Assembly: GCF_023008545.1 (NCBI RefSeq)
Contig: NZ_CP095397.1
Coordinates: forward strand, 3,027,199 to 3,091,198
DNA: 64,000 nt
Direction: 5' to 3'
DNA from: Natribaculum luteum
GTDB taxonomy: Archaea; Halobacteriota; Halobacteria; Halobacteriales; Natrialbaceae
The notes under the pieces are model-generated. The model had not been told where the DNA came from and searched no databases. It saw only the letters and a list, made by a program, of their open reading frames with translations. Shown piece by piece: positions 36,898-45,211 of the stretch. Within the stretch, counting starts at the first letter, position 1. Each line of letters begins with the position of its first letter. A program made the position numbers and the translations under genes.

Positions 36898-37483
36898 ATG
36901 CCTGATTCACATGATGGCATGTCACGGCGCAAAGTCCTTGGAGTAATTGCAGCTACCAGTCTCACTACGACCGGGACTGTGGCAGCAAGCAATCCATCAC
37001 GAAAAAAAGGATCTGCAATTCGTTTCGGTGTGCCTGGCGATCCAGTTGAGCTCGGCGCAATCGAAGACATCCAGGCGGATGCATTCGACCGCCATGAGAA
37101 CGTCGACGACGAGGATAAGATCGTAGTGGAACCAAACCTCGAGGAATCGCGTGAAGTTCTCGCGTACGCACAGTACGTCGACGACAATGGTGCTATGTGG
37201 TCGCACTTTGGATACGGTCGGCCAGATTCGTATTACACGGAAGAGAACTTCGGACTCGAGTTCGACGAAGACGTTCCGAAGCATAAACGTAATAGCATTC
37301 TGAGAAGAGAGATCAGAAAAGCACGCGAGAGCGATGATGATGTTGCTGGAATACACGACCGTGCGAGGGCGTTCCTCAAGGATGGTGACAGTGTCTCTCC
37401 ATCAGAGTACAGTGTCTCTCCGGACGACTGTGTTTCCGATGACGACTGTGAACGGAAGGACGGTGAAGAGTATAAATCATCTT
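36898..37483 (+). pseudogene. Tat-secreted protein of unknown function, 5' part (gene split by an insertion sequence)
   Basis: The start at 36898 (MPDSHDGMSRRKVLGVIAA) gives a twin-arginine signal; a second ATG is 4 bases upstream out of frame. The visible 195 residues are acidic, with few cysteines (CVSDDDCERKDGEEYKSS near the break). The frame is interrupted after Ser194/195 by a 943-bp insertion sequence and continues at 38435. Rejoined without the insert and one target duplicate, the two parts give 388 residues in one frame. No known family is recognised. Confidence 0.8.
37476..37483 (+). repeat. Target-site duplication, left (ATCATCTT)
   Basis: ATCATCTT immediately left of the insertion sequence; the same eight bases stand at 38427-38434 on the right. 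Eight base pairs is the duplication size of IS1595-family elements. Confidence 0.92.
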
Positions 37484-38426
37484 CGCTCATCTCGATAAGT
37501 CGTAACATCAATTTTCCTTACTCTCCAAGTGTCTTCCAAGATGGACGAGAAGTCTGCGCAAGTGTTCCTTCCACCACGTGAGCGGTGCTTTGAACGTCTC
37601 CGTCTCGCCCGCTTCGGCGAGACGGTGACGTGTGTCCATTGCGAGAGTGACGACGTTGTCAAGCGCGGAACAACCGGAAAAGACGCCCAGCAGTACTGGT
37701 GCAAGGGGTGTGAGACGTACTTCAACGACCTCACAAACACGATCTTCGGCCAACATCGCTTCGAACTGGAAGAGATGTTCTATATCGTCAAGGAGATGCG
37801 ATCTGAGCCGACCGCTCAGATCGCTCGTGACCTTGGCCGAGACTACGAAGCTGTTCTCAACTTCGTTCACAAAGTCCAGGATGTGAGCGGGAGATCGATG
37901 AATTTGAGCTGTACGATGTCTGTGAAGCTGACGAGATCTACGTAACAGCTGGTGAGAAAGGGATCGAAGACGAGGATCAGAGTCCGCGCAAGCGCGGACT
38001 CAAAAAAAGGGACGAGGACGATTCGAATCAGACAAACCACCGGTGTTGACACTCGTCCGTCGGGATGACGGACGAGTTCGGTTTCTCGTCTGCAAGGATC
38101 TCCAAGACGCCGACGAAGACATCGCTGAATACGGTGATGGAAGCGTCATCCTCTGTACCGATGATTACACAATCTACGACGAGATCGAGGAGAAGGAGGG
38201 GGTGGACGGCCATCTGGCCGTCACCCACTCCGACACCTACGTCATCGGCGATGCCCACACGAACACCTGTGAGAACCGCCACAGCTTCCTTCGCCAGTGG
38301 CTGGCGAAGTTCAGAGGTGTCTCAAAACATCATCTCCAACGGTATCTCAATTTCCTTGAACTGAAACTCAACGAACCAGATAGCTGGTTCGAGAAACTCC
38401 TATGTTACAATGTATCGGGATGAGCG
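37484..38426 (+). mobile_element. IS1595-family (ISH4-like) insertion sequence, 943 bp, inactive
   Basis: The ends form 25-bp terminal inverted repeats: CGCTCATCTCGATAAGTCG and onward at 37484-37508, and the complement of 38402-38426, with 21 of 25 positions matching. It is flanked by the exact 8-bp duplication ATCATCTT. It carries one transposase gene, disabled by two frameshifts. Size and layout fit the ISH4 group of IS1595. It lies inside the Tat-secreted protein gene. Confidence 0.92.
37541..38423 (+). pseudogene. IS1595-family transposase with two frameshifts
   Basis: Translation starts at MDEKSAQVFLPPRERC (37541). An N-terminal zinc ribbon (CVHCESDDVVKRG, then WCKGCETYF) is followed by the DDE/DDN-type catalytic region: EADEIYV, CTDDYTIYDE and NTCENRHSFLRQWLAKF. 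The reading frame shifts near 37889 (after KVQDVS) and again near 38008 (in the A-run and GGG after RKRGLKK); each is explained by loss of one base. The last part runs to YNVSG and TGA at 38423. It cannot make an intact enzyme unless slippage occurs. Confidence 0.9.
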
Positions 38427-38434
38427 ATCATCTT
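38427..38434 (+). repeat. Target-site duplication, right (ATCATCTT)
   Basis: Second copy of the 8-bp target duplication, immediately right of the insertion sequence. Confidence 0.92.
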
Positions 38435-39015
38435 TCTTCGAATCAGACAACTGGACTACTAGTCGGTATGTCCATGATCACATCGAAAAGTGTGATGGCT
38501 CCGCTTATGGTGAGTTCGACAATTTCTTCGAAATGCACCGATATCAATCTACGTTCGCACTAGCGTCTCAGCACAATATCTATCCTGGAGCAGGCCCCAA
38601 TTCGTGTGATTCTAGCTCTTACTGGGAGTGCCATCGGGTTAATGCTACACATGACTGGCCAAGCGACAAGTCAATGTCTTCACGAGAACCATCGGGATCC
38701 CGTGACGGGGAGTACTCTCAGGATTTTACCCTCACCTATGGTGCTCCATCTATCTCATGGACGAACACTGTACCAGATATTTCACGAACTGATTATTCAA
38801 GTTCAGATCTCGTAGACATTCGGTGGAAATGGAATGATAACCGTGATGAATCAGAGACTCTAGGAGCTGGGAGTATTACTCCCTTCTATGAAATGCCGTA
38901 TTGTTGGGATAGTATAGGGACTGCAGGTGGTGAGTTCACCGTACGCGACATAATTGGCTACAACATATACAAAAGCCTCGAAACCAGCTATGGATTTGCC
39001 TATACTGAATGCTAA
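38435..39015 (+). pseudogene. Tat-secreted protein of unknown function, 3' part
   Basis: Continuation of the split gene, 193 residues ending at TGA 39015. It begins FFESDNWTTSRYVHDHIEKC when joined to the upstream part. Aromatic and Ser-rich, with five or six cysteines (IEKCDGSAY, NSCDSSSYWECHRV, MPYCWDSIG, FAYTEC), unlike typical cytoplasmic haloarchaeal proteins. A secreted, disulphide-linked protein is plausible. Codon use and AT content differ from the core genes around. Confidence 0.75.
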
Positions 39016-39173
39016 AAAAGTGAGCTGATAGGTAGTTAGCAATAGAGCCACATTGTAGTGAACAGCGGACCTACTAGTTTTGGCCTGGCGATTGATCCAG
39101 CCGAGGATAGGTGTGCGTTTGACCGCGTCGCAAGACAGCCAAGCCGATGCTGAAATCCAGCAGTTTACGGGTG
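39016..39173. other. Gap between the split gene and repeat copy 2
   Basis: AT-rich at first, then about 80 bases of higher GC (39080-39165). A minus-strand reading of that stretch (LLDFSIGLAVLRRGQTHTYP) has no start and may be a remnant of another mobile element. This is not firm. No gene supported. Confidence 0.4.
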
Positions 39174-40496
39174 GTGGTAATATGCATTAGTAATATATTG
39201 GTGGAACTGGAAGTTGAGCAGAGATGAGACACAGATCCTCCCGTCGGCGGTTCCTCGCTGTGACTGGTGCGATAGCCCTCGCGGGCTGTACTGGTGTTTC
39301 GGACAACGACGAGACAGTCGACCTGCCCGACGAGAAGACGACCGATCTCGATCCGATCGGTACCGAGTGGCCGATGAAGTATGGAGACGCGCAACGTACT
39401 GGACACGTGGGCGTCGACTCCGGATCGAGACCGGACGAGCTCGCGTGGGAGTGGAGTGGTTCCAGTGTCATGACCAGGCCAGTGATGGCTGACAACCGGC
39501 TCTTTTTCTCACCGAGAGGATTTCAGGGGATGGCTCTCGATGCACAGACGGGGGAGGCACTGTGGAGTAAGGTGGATATCGCTGGACTTGGCGCAGCAGA
39601 TAGCGAACTCGTATATGGGCGAAAGAACGGTATCGTCGCATACGATGCGAAAACAGGCGAAGTAGAGTGGAAACAGGATGCAGAGTATAGCGGGACCGCA
39701 ACACTATACGACGGGTCCCTCTACTATGGAAGCAAGGGGTTCTGGAAACACTCAGCTGACGATGGTGAGTTGATGTGGTCTGTCGAAGAAAGTGGTACCA
39801 CCGATCCGATCGCAGTCAACGATCGCGGTGTTTTCGGGATCGTCTTCGTAGATCGGATCGTTCACATCGATCACGAGGGAGAGTTCGTGTGGGAACAATC
39901 GACCGATGGTCGATTCGGTGATTACCTCACACTGGTCGACGATCTCGTTCTCGTGGATATGGACGCCAAACGTTCTGGACCTACCGATACGAATCTTCAC
40001 GCGTTCGATGCGGATTCCGGTGAACGGCGATGGGAATACGAGATCGACGACTCGTATATAATCACGAACCCGGTAATCAACGACGATCGCATATTTGTCA
40101 TGGATCGTGACGGGGTCGTACACGCGATAACGCTCGAGGGCGACCGTCTCTGGACGGTCGACGCCGATCCGAATTCCGAGGGCTGGTACGGATCGGCGAT
40201 CCCCTACGGAATCACGGCGACGGACTCCTGGCTGTACGTAATGGGATTCGACGACTCCGTCCACGTGTTGGACCCGGATTCCGACTCGGGACTGACTGAA
40301 GCGAAGTGGGACTACGTGCCGTTTTTCCCTCCGTTCGTCGTCGACGACGTTGCGTTCATCGTCAATGGAAGTGACAGTGCGTCTGTCACAGCGGTCACGC
40401 TGACGTAATAGCCTTCTGGCGGTCAGTCGGATACGTCTCGAAAAGTTCCTATAATACTATTATTCAGGCTTCCAATTTTTGATAATTCACAGTAAG
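39174..40496 (+). repeat. 1.3-kb direct repeat, copy 2
   Basis: Partner of 35524-36864, same orientation. It matches closely in promoter, most of the coding region and 3' flank; divergence is concentrated in the middle of the gene. The two copies enclose the split Tat-protein gene. Confidence 0.85.
39224..40408 (+). CDS. PQQ-type beta-propeller lipoprotein, copy 2
   Basis: The 394-residue paralogue of the gene at 35574 has the same Tat-lipobox signal and propeller blades. Relative to copy 1 it lacks seven residues (VGQFDSY region replaced by GIVAY) and gains one (VFVDRIV). Substitutions cluster between residues about 100 and 210 (SKVDIAGLGAADSEL; EESGTTDPIAV), while the rest is almost identical. 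This suggests either gene conversion of the ends or selection on one face of the propeller. Expected at the cell surface. Confidence 0.88.
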   Translation: MRHRSSRRRFLAVTGAIALAGCTGVSDNDETVDLPDEKTTDLDPIGTEWPMKYGDAQRTGHVGVDSGSRPDELAWEWSGSSVMTRPVMADNRLFFSPRGFQGMALDAQTGEALWSKVDIAGLGAADSELVYGRKNGIVAYDAKTGEVEWKQDAEYSGTATLYDGSLYYGSKGFWKHSADDGELMWSVEESGTTDPIAVNDRGVFGIVFVDRIVHIDHEGEFVWEQSTDGRFGDYLTLVDDLVLVDMDAKRSGPTDTNLHAFDADSGERRWEYEIDDSYIITNPVINDDRIFVMDRDGVVHAITLEGDRLWTVDADPNSEGWYGSAIPYGITATDSWLYVMGFDDSVHVLDPDSDSGLTEAKWDYVPFFPPFVVDDVAFIVNGSDSASVTAVTLT

Positions 40497-40573
40497 TGTC
40501 ATTCGAAAGGTTAGTCGCTGCGAGCATCCCGATCGCGCCACGAGCACAGAATGGCCACAACCGACTGCGTCTC

Positions 40574-40659
40574 TGATAACGATAGCTGTGAGTCTGTACC
40601 GACGCAACCGCGGGCCGTCTTGCGGTTGCGTCGGTAACCAGTCACAGCCATCATTATGA
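40574..40659 (-). repeat. Palindromic intergenic element, subtype B, copy B2
   Basis: An 86-bp element, reverse orientation relative to B1. Outer arms TGATAACGATAGCTGTGA and TCACAGCCATCATTATGA, inner stem GCAACCGC/GCGGTTGC. On the minus strand it supplies a TAA stop to the gene fragment next to it. Confidence 0.8.
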
Positions 40660-40800
40660 GACGTCGATCCCCTCGAGTTTCTGAACCTGGTAGGCGGAGG
40701 TCGTCTCGAGGGTCGTCGACAGGACGTCGAAGATCCCGGACTCGCCCTCGTCGAGGAGTCCGTGGCGAGGTCGTTTCGTTCGAATCGACACAGCGAATCG
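40654..40800 (-). pseudogene. Internal fragment of the same haloarchaeal membrane protein (fragment F2)
   Basis: The minus-strand frame reads RHGLLDEGESGIFDV, then LSTTLETTSAYQVQKLEGID, and stops at a TAA supplied by element B2. The second part matches fragment F1 at 35.5 kb (LSTTLETTSTYQVRKLEEID). No start codon with family-like sequence is seen before the FKBP gene. The two fragments share about 60 bases with a few differences, so they are either pieces of one interrupted gene or of two old paralogues. Confidence 0.5.
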
Positions 40801-40905
40801 GCGTCGCTGTCGGAGTCGAACGGCGACGACGTGCGCCGTCGCCGGGCGAAAAACGTCAGCCCTGCACTGCTCGCGGTCGTCCGTGCCGCGGGTGGCCGAT
40901 TACTC

Positions 40906-41865
40906 CTACTCCTCGTCGAGGTCGCCCTCGAGTTCGTCGACGATCTCGTCGGCGTCGACGTCGGCGTCCTCGAGTGCGTCTTCGATGTCGCCGCCGCCCA
41001 TACCGCCCATCATGCCGGGCATGCCCATGCCGCCCATGCCGTCGATGACCTCCTGGACGATGACGCGGTCGACGCCGACCTTGTCGATGACGTCCTGGGC
41101 GATCTGCTGTTTCGAGAACATCCACTGCTGGTTCATCGTCAACTGCGGCGTGGACTCGACGTACAGCGTCTCTTTCTCGACGGTCTCGGTTTCGAACTCG
41201 GGTTCGGCGTCCTCCTCATCTTCGTCGGGTTCGACGGGGACTTCCTCTTCGACCTCCTCGGTCTCGATCCAGAGTTCGGGTTCGACGTCGAGGAACATCT
41301 CGAACAGCCCTGCAGCGCGCTGTTCGCGGTCGTCGACGACGTCCGTGATCTCGTAGTCGTACTCGACGTCCTCGCCGGCGAGGGGGTGGTTGAAGTCGAC
41401 GCGGGCGCGACCGCCGACGATCGTGCTGATGTGGCCGTGGCGGCCGTCGATGTCGATGTGTGCGCCGGGGTAGCGGTCGTCTTCGTCGATCTTCTCTGCG
41501 CTGATCGTCTCGACATCGTCGGGGTCGTACTCGCCGAACGCCTCCTCGGCGGGCACCGTGACGGTGCCGGAGGCGCCGGCCTCCTCGCCGATGACCTCGT
41601 CCTCGACGGCCTGGAAGATGTGGCCCTCGCCGAGCACGATGGTTCGTGGCTTGAATTCGCGACCCTGGTCGTCGACGCCTTCTTCTTCGGCGACGTCGGG
41701 GTCGGTCGTGTCCACCAGCTGACCGTCTTCGACGGTGCGGGCGGTGTAATCGATCTCGACGAAGTCGCCGGGCTGGAGCCCTTCGGTCTCGTCGGCTACG
41801 TCTTCGACTTCTTCGTCGACGTCATCGGCCTGCGCTTTCTGCTCGGCCTCCTCTTCCTCGGTCAT
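40906..41865 (-). CDS. FKBP-type peptidyl-prolyl cis-trans isomerase (SlyD-like, long form)
   Basis: A folding catalyst of 319 residues. An acidic leader (MTEEEEAEQKAQADDV) precedes the FKBP domain (GDFVEIDYTARTVEDGQLVD, VLGEGHIFQAVEDEVIGEEA) with an inserted IF/flap domain (GRHGHISTIVGGRARVDFNHPLAG). A C-terminal domain of about 110 residues ends in a Met/Gly-rich run (GMGGMGMPGMMGGMGGG) and an acidic tail. This is the usual haloarchaeal long form. Cytoplasmic. It converges on the accessory region. Confidence 0.92.
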   Translation of the reverse strand: MTEEEEAEQKAQADDVDEEVEDVADETEGLQPGDFVEIDYTARTVEDGQLVDTTDPDVAEEEGVDDQGREFKPRTIVLGEGHIFQAVEDEVIGEEAGASGTVTVPAEEAFGEYDPDDVETISAEKIDEDDRYPGAHIDIDGRHGHISTIVGGRARVDFNHPLAGEDVEYDYEITDVVDDREQRAAGLFEMFLDVEPELWIETEEVEEEVPVEPDEDEEDAEPEFETETVEKETLYVESTPQLTMNQQWMFSKQQIAQDVIDKVGVDRVIVQEVIDGMGGMGMPGMMGGMGGGDIEDALEDADVDADEIVDELEGDLDEE

Positions 41866-41956
41866 ACATGGTAGGTCCCGCCGTCGACATTTAAGGGCGA
41901 CGTTTTTGCTCAGCGGGAACGACCGATACTTACGGCCGCTCTCCGTGGCCTCTGAT

Positions 41957-42502
41957 ATGTACGAGGTCGAAGTGAAAGTCCCTGCAGAACTCGAGTCCGT
42001 TCGCGACCGACTGGCGGAACTCGAGGCCGACCCGCTCGCGACCGTCGTTCAGGAGGACACCTACTACGATGCGCCCCACCGCTCGTTTCCGGACACCGAC
42101 GAGGCGTTACGGATTCGACGCGAACGAAGGCGAGACGACAGCGGCGACGGAATCGTACGAATCACCTACAAGGGACCGCTGGTCGACGACGACTCGAAGA
42201 CCCGCGAGGAAGTCGAGACGGGGGTCGACGACGCCGAGGAGATGGCCGCGATCCTCGCGAACCTCGGGTTCGACCCCGCGGCGACGGTCCAGAAGACGCG
42301 AGAACGGTTCGCTCTCGAGGGATACACGATCACGCTCGACGTCGTCGACGGCGTCGGCGAGTTCGTCGAGGTCGAAACCGAAACCGACGAAGACGAGATC
42401 GACGCCGCTCGTGACGGCGCGTTCGACGTCCTCGAGCGGCTCGGACTGGACCCCGACGAACAGCTCCGGACGTCGTACCTCGAGCTCGCACTCGAGGGCT
42501 GA
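41957..42502 (+). CDS. cyaB: CYTH-domain protein (class IV adenylate cyclase / ThTPase-like)
   Basis: The 181-residue CYTH protein starts MYEVEVKVPAELESV, the EXEXK signature at the N-terminus. Further triphosphate-tunnel residues are seen in LRIRRERR, VRITYKGP, TRERFALEGYTI and FVEVETE. Members cleave triphosphates or make cAMP; archaeal CyaB homologues are usually annotated as class IV cyclase, but tripolyphosphatase is as likely. A divergent gap separates it from the FKBP gene. Confidence 0.88.
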   Translation: MYEVEVKVPAELESVRDRLAELEADPLATVVQEDTYYDAPHRSFPDTDEALRIRRERRRDDSGDGIVRITYKGPLVDDDSKTREEVETGVDDAEEMAAILANLGFDPAATVQKTRERFALEGYTITLDVVDGVGEFVEVETETDEDEIDAARDGAFDVLERLGLDPDEQLRTSYLELALEG

Positions 42503-42602
42503 GTCGGTGCCGCTCGCTCGCCCGGATGTATTATCCTGAGACATATTTCGCTCGACATAGCTTTTCGCAAGTTATAGAACCACGCCGACTCAAGATTCGG
42601 CA

Positions 42603-43808
42603 ATGACCGAGCGGAACATCCGAGTCGAGCCGATCGACCGGCGAGCAGTAGAGGACCAGGGGATCGAGATCGTCGAACGAAAGGGAATCGGCCACCCCGA
42701 CTCGATCTGTGACGGAATCGCAGAGAGCGTCGCGGGAGCGCTCGCACGCGAGTACATCGACCGCGTCGGTACGGTTTTGCACTTCAACACCGACGAGACG
42801 CAACTGGTCGCTGGCGAGGCCGCACCGGCGTTCGGCGGCGGCGAGGTCGTCGACCCCATCTACGTGCTGATCGTCGGTCGAGCCACGAAACGCTACGAGG
42901 GGACGACCATCCCGACCGAGAAGATCGCCCTCGAGGCGGCACGCGAGTATCTGGACGAGCACATCCCGAAACTCGAGTACGGCACCGACGTCGTCGTCGA
43001 CGTCCGACTCGGCGAGGGAAGCGGCGACCTCCAGGAAGTCTTCGGGGAAGACGGCGCGACGGTGCCGATGGCCAACGACACGAGTTTCGGCGTCGGCCAC
43101 GCGCCGCTGACCGAGACCGAGCAGATCGTCCTGAACGCCGAGCGGCGACTGAACGGCGAGTACGCGGCCGACCACCCCGAACTCGGCCCCGACGTGAAGA
43201 TCATGGGCAAACGCGAGGGCGACCAGATCGACGTCACCGTCGCCGCCGCGATGGTCGACGAACACGTCGCGGACATGGACGAGTACGTCGAGGCCGTCGA
43301 GTCCGTCCGCGAGTACGTCCGCGACGTCGCCGCGGAGTACACCGACCGCGAGATCGACGTTCACGTCAACACGGCAGACGACTACGAGGAGGGCTCGATC
43401 TACCTCACCGTCACCGGTACCTCCGCGGAGAACGGAGACGACGGCTCCGTCGGCCGGGGCAACCGCGCGAACGGCCTCATCACGCCCAACCGCTCGATGT
43501 CGATGGAGGCGACCAGCGGCAAGAACCCGGTCAACCACATCGGGAAGATCTACAACCTGCTGTCGACGGAGATCGCCGAGAGCGTCGTCGACGACGTCGA
43601 CGGCATCCGCGACATGCGGGTCCGCCTGCTCTCCCAGATCGGCCGCCCGATCGACCAGCCCCACGTCGCCGACGTCCACGTCGTCACCGAAGACGGCGTC
43701 TCGGTCGCCGACGTCGAAGACGAGATCGAGGCGATCGTCGACCAGCAACTCGCCGACGTGACCGGTATCACCCGCCGCGTCGTCGACGGCGAACTGACGA
43801 CGTTCTGA
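42603..43808 (+). CDS. mat: Archaeal-type S-adenosylmethionine synthetase
   Basis: Makes S-adenosylmethionine from methionine and ATP. The 401-residue archaeal MAT has characteristic stretches [45 protein letters not shown] and [23 protein letters not shown] 42603 follows an AT-rich stretch (GCAAGTTATAGAAC) about 30 bases upstream. Confidence 0.96.
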   Translation: MTERNIRVEPIDRRAVEDQGIEIVERKGIGHPDSICDGIAESVAGALAREYIDRVGTVLHFNTDETQLVAGEAAPAFGGGEVVDPIYVLIVGRATKRYEGTTIPTEKIALEAAREYLDEHIPKLEYGTDVVVDVRLGEGSGDLQEVFGEDGATVPMANDTSFGVGHAPLTETEQIVLNAERRLNGEYAADHPELGPDVKIMGKREGDQIDVTVAAAMVDEHVADMDEYVEAVESVREYVRDVAAEYTDREIDVHVNTADDYEEGSIYLTVTGTSAENGDDGSVGRGNRANGLITPNRSMSMEATSGKNPVNHIGKIYNLLSTEIAESVVDDVDGIRDMRVRLLSQIGRPIDQPHVADVHVVTEDGVSVADVEDEIEAIVDQQLADVTGITRRVVDGELTTF

Positions 43809-43933
43809 CAACGAATCGAGAGCGGTCGATTCGACGACTCCTCTCCGCGCTCCGGGTTCGACAGACACAAACCACCTCGCGTGGTACCGAGCGGACGAAT
43901 TGCGATTCGAAACATCACAGCGAGGGGTCGACG

Positions 43934-45163
43934 GTGTCTGACTCGAGTCCGAACCCGCGACGCGTGGTCTACGCGGTCGTCGCGAGTACATTCTTCGTCG
44001 GCTTCGGCGGTGGCGTCGTCTTCCCGATCCTGCCGAACCTCGGCGAGGTCCTCGGGATCTCCGCGTTTCTGGTCGGCATCATCCTGAGTGCCAACCGCTT
44101 CGTCAGGCTGGTGAGCAACGCCCCCGCGGGCGCACTCGTCGATCGGATCGGCACCCGAACGCCGTTCGTCGCCGGCCTCGCGATCGAGGGTGTCGCGACG
44201 TTCGGGTACGTGATCGCCATCAACTCGGCGGTACCGGAGGTCTGGTTCCTCCTCGCCCGGATCCTCTGGGGGCTGGGCAGTGCGTTCGTCTTCGCGACAG
44301 CGTATACGATCACGGCAGACGTCAGCGAGGCCGACTCGCGCGGGACCAGTATGGGGATCGTCCGTGCCGGAATCACGTTCGGCTTCCCGGCTGGACTCGT
44401 CCTCGGCGGCGTCGTCAGCGACCTCTACGGGAACTCGGAGGCGTTCGTCCTCGCCGCCGCGTTCGCCGCGTTCGCGAGCGTCGTCGCCTACCTGATCGTC
44501 CCCGAGACCCACGTCGAGGGCGCGAAAGAGTCGGTCAAACCGTGGGACGTCGAACGCACGGTCCCCGCACTCACCGTCGGTCTCGTCAACTTCGGGCTCT
44601 ACTTCGCGTACATCGGTGTGCTGTTCTCGACGCTCGTCCTCCTGCTCGGCGCTCGAGAGATCACCGTCTTCGGTCTCGACTCGCAGGGCTCCTCGGGGAT
44701 GTTGATGGCCGTAACCGTCCTCGCCGGCGCGACGTTCACGCTCGGCGGCGGGGTGTTGAGCGACACGGTCGGCGCTCGCGTCCCGGTCTTGCTCGCCTTT
44801 CTCGCCACGACCTGCGTCGGCTTTGCCACCCTCGCCGTTTCCTCGTCGATCGAACTTCTCGTAGTCGCGTGTTTCCTGATCGGCGCGGGACAGGGTGGTG
44901 TCGGTGGCCCGCTGACCGCCCTCCTCGCGGACCTCTCGCCCGAGGAGCGGATGGGTCGTGCGATGGGCACGAACAACGTCCTCGGCGACGTCGGCGGCGG
45001 ACTTGGGCCGCTGGTCTCGCTGCCGCTCGTCCAGCGACTCGGCTTCGAGACCGTCTACGCGATCAGCGCGCTCGTCCCCCTCCTTGCGGGCCTGGTGCTC
45101 GTCGTCGGCATCTACGTCCACACTGGCCGGCTGAGTCCGACGATTCCGGAGTCGCTCGGATGA
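43934..45163 (+). CDS. Major facilitator superfamily transporter
   Basis: The 409-residue protein with 12 predicted helices is read from GTG 43934 (MSDSSPNPRRVVYAVVAST). MFS signatures are visible: the loop after helix 2 (NAPAGALVDRIGTRTPF) and the C-terminal GGVLSDTVGARVPVL. Charged residues are few in the helices; substrate unknown (drug-efflux-like or sugar-efflux-like). It lies between the MAT and ThiI genes with no evident operon link. Confidence 0.88.
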   Translation: MSDSSPNPRRVVYAVVASTFFVGFGGGVVFPILPNLGEVLGISAFLVGIILSANRFVRLVSNAPAGALVDRIGTRTPFVAGLAIEGVATFGYVIAINSAVPEVWFLLARILWGLGSAFVFATAYTITADVSEADSRGTSMGIVRAGITFGFPAGLVLGGVVSDLYGNSEAFVLAAAFAAFASVVAYLIVPETHVEGAKESVKPWDVERTVPALTVGLVNFGLYFAYIGVLFSTLVLLLGAREITVFGLDSQGSSGMLMAVTVLAGATFTLGGGVLSDTVGARVPVLLAFLATTCVGFATLAVSSSIELLVVACFLIGAGQGGVGGPLTALLADLSPEERMGRAMGTNNVLGDVGGGLGPLVSLPLVQRLGFETVYAISALVPLLAGLVLVVGIYVHTGRLSPTIPESLG

Positions 45164-45211
45164 GAGCCACCTCGTAATCCCCTTATAACCCTGACCGACT
45201 ATTCCCGTTAT

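Noticed and set aside
39074..39180. Transposase fragment reading LLDFSIGLAVLRRGQ
   Set aside because: Too short to place in a family; kept only as a possible remnant.
40762..41874. 370-codon plus-strand frame with hydrophobic-looking sequence
   Set aside because: Antisense to FKBP, whose domains are clear; the Val/Leu-rich look comes from reading Asp/Glu codons backwards.
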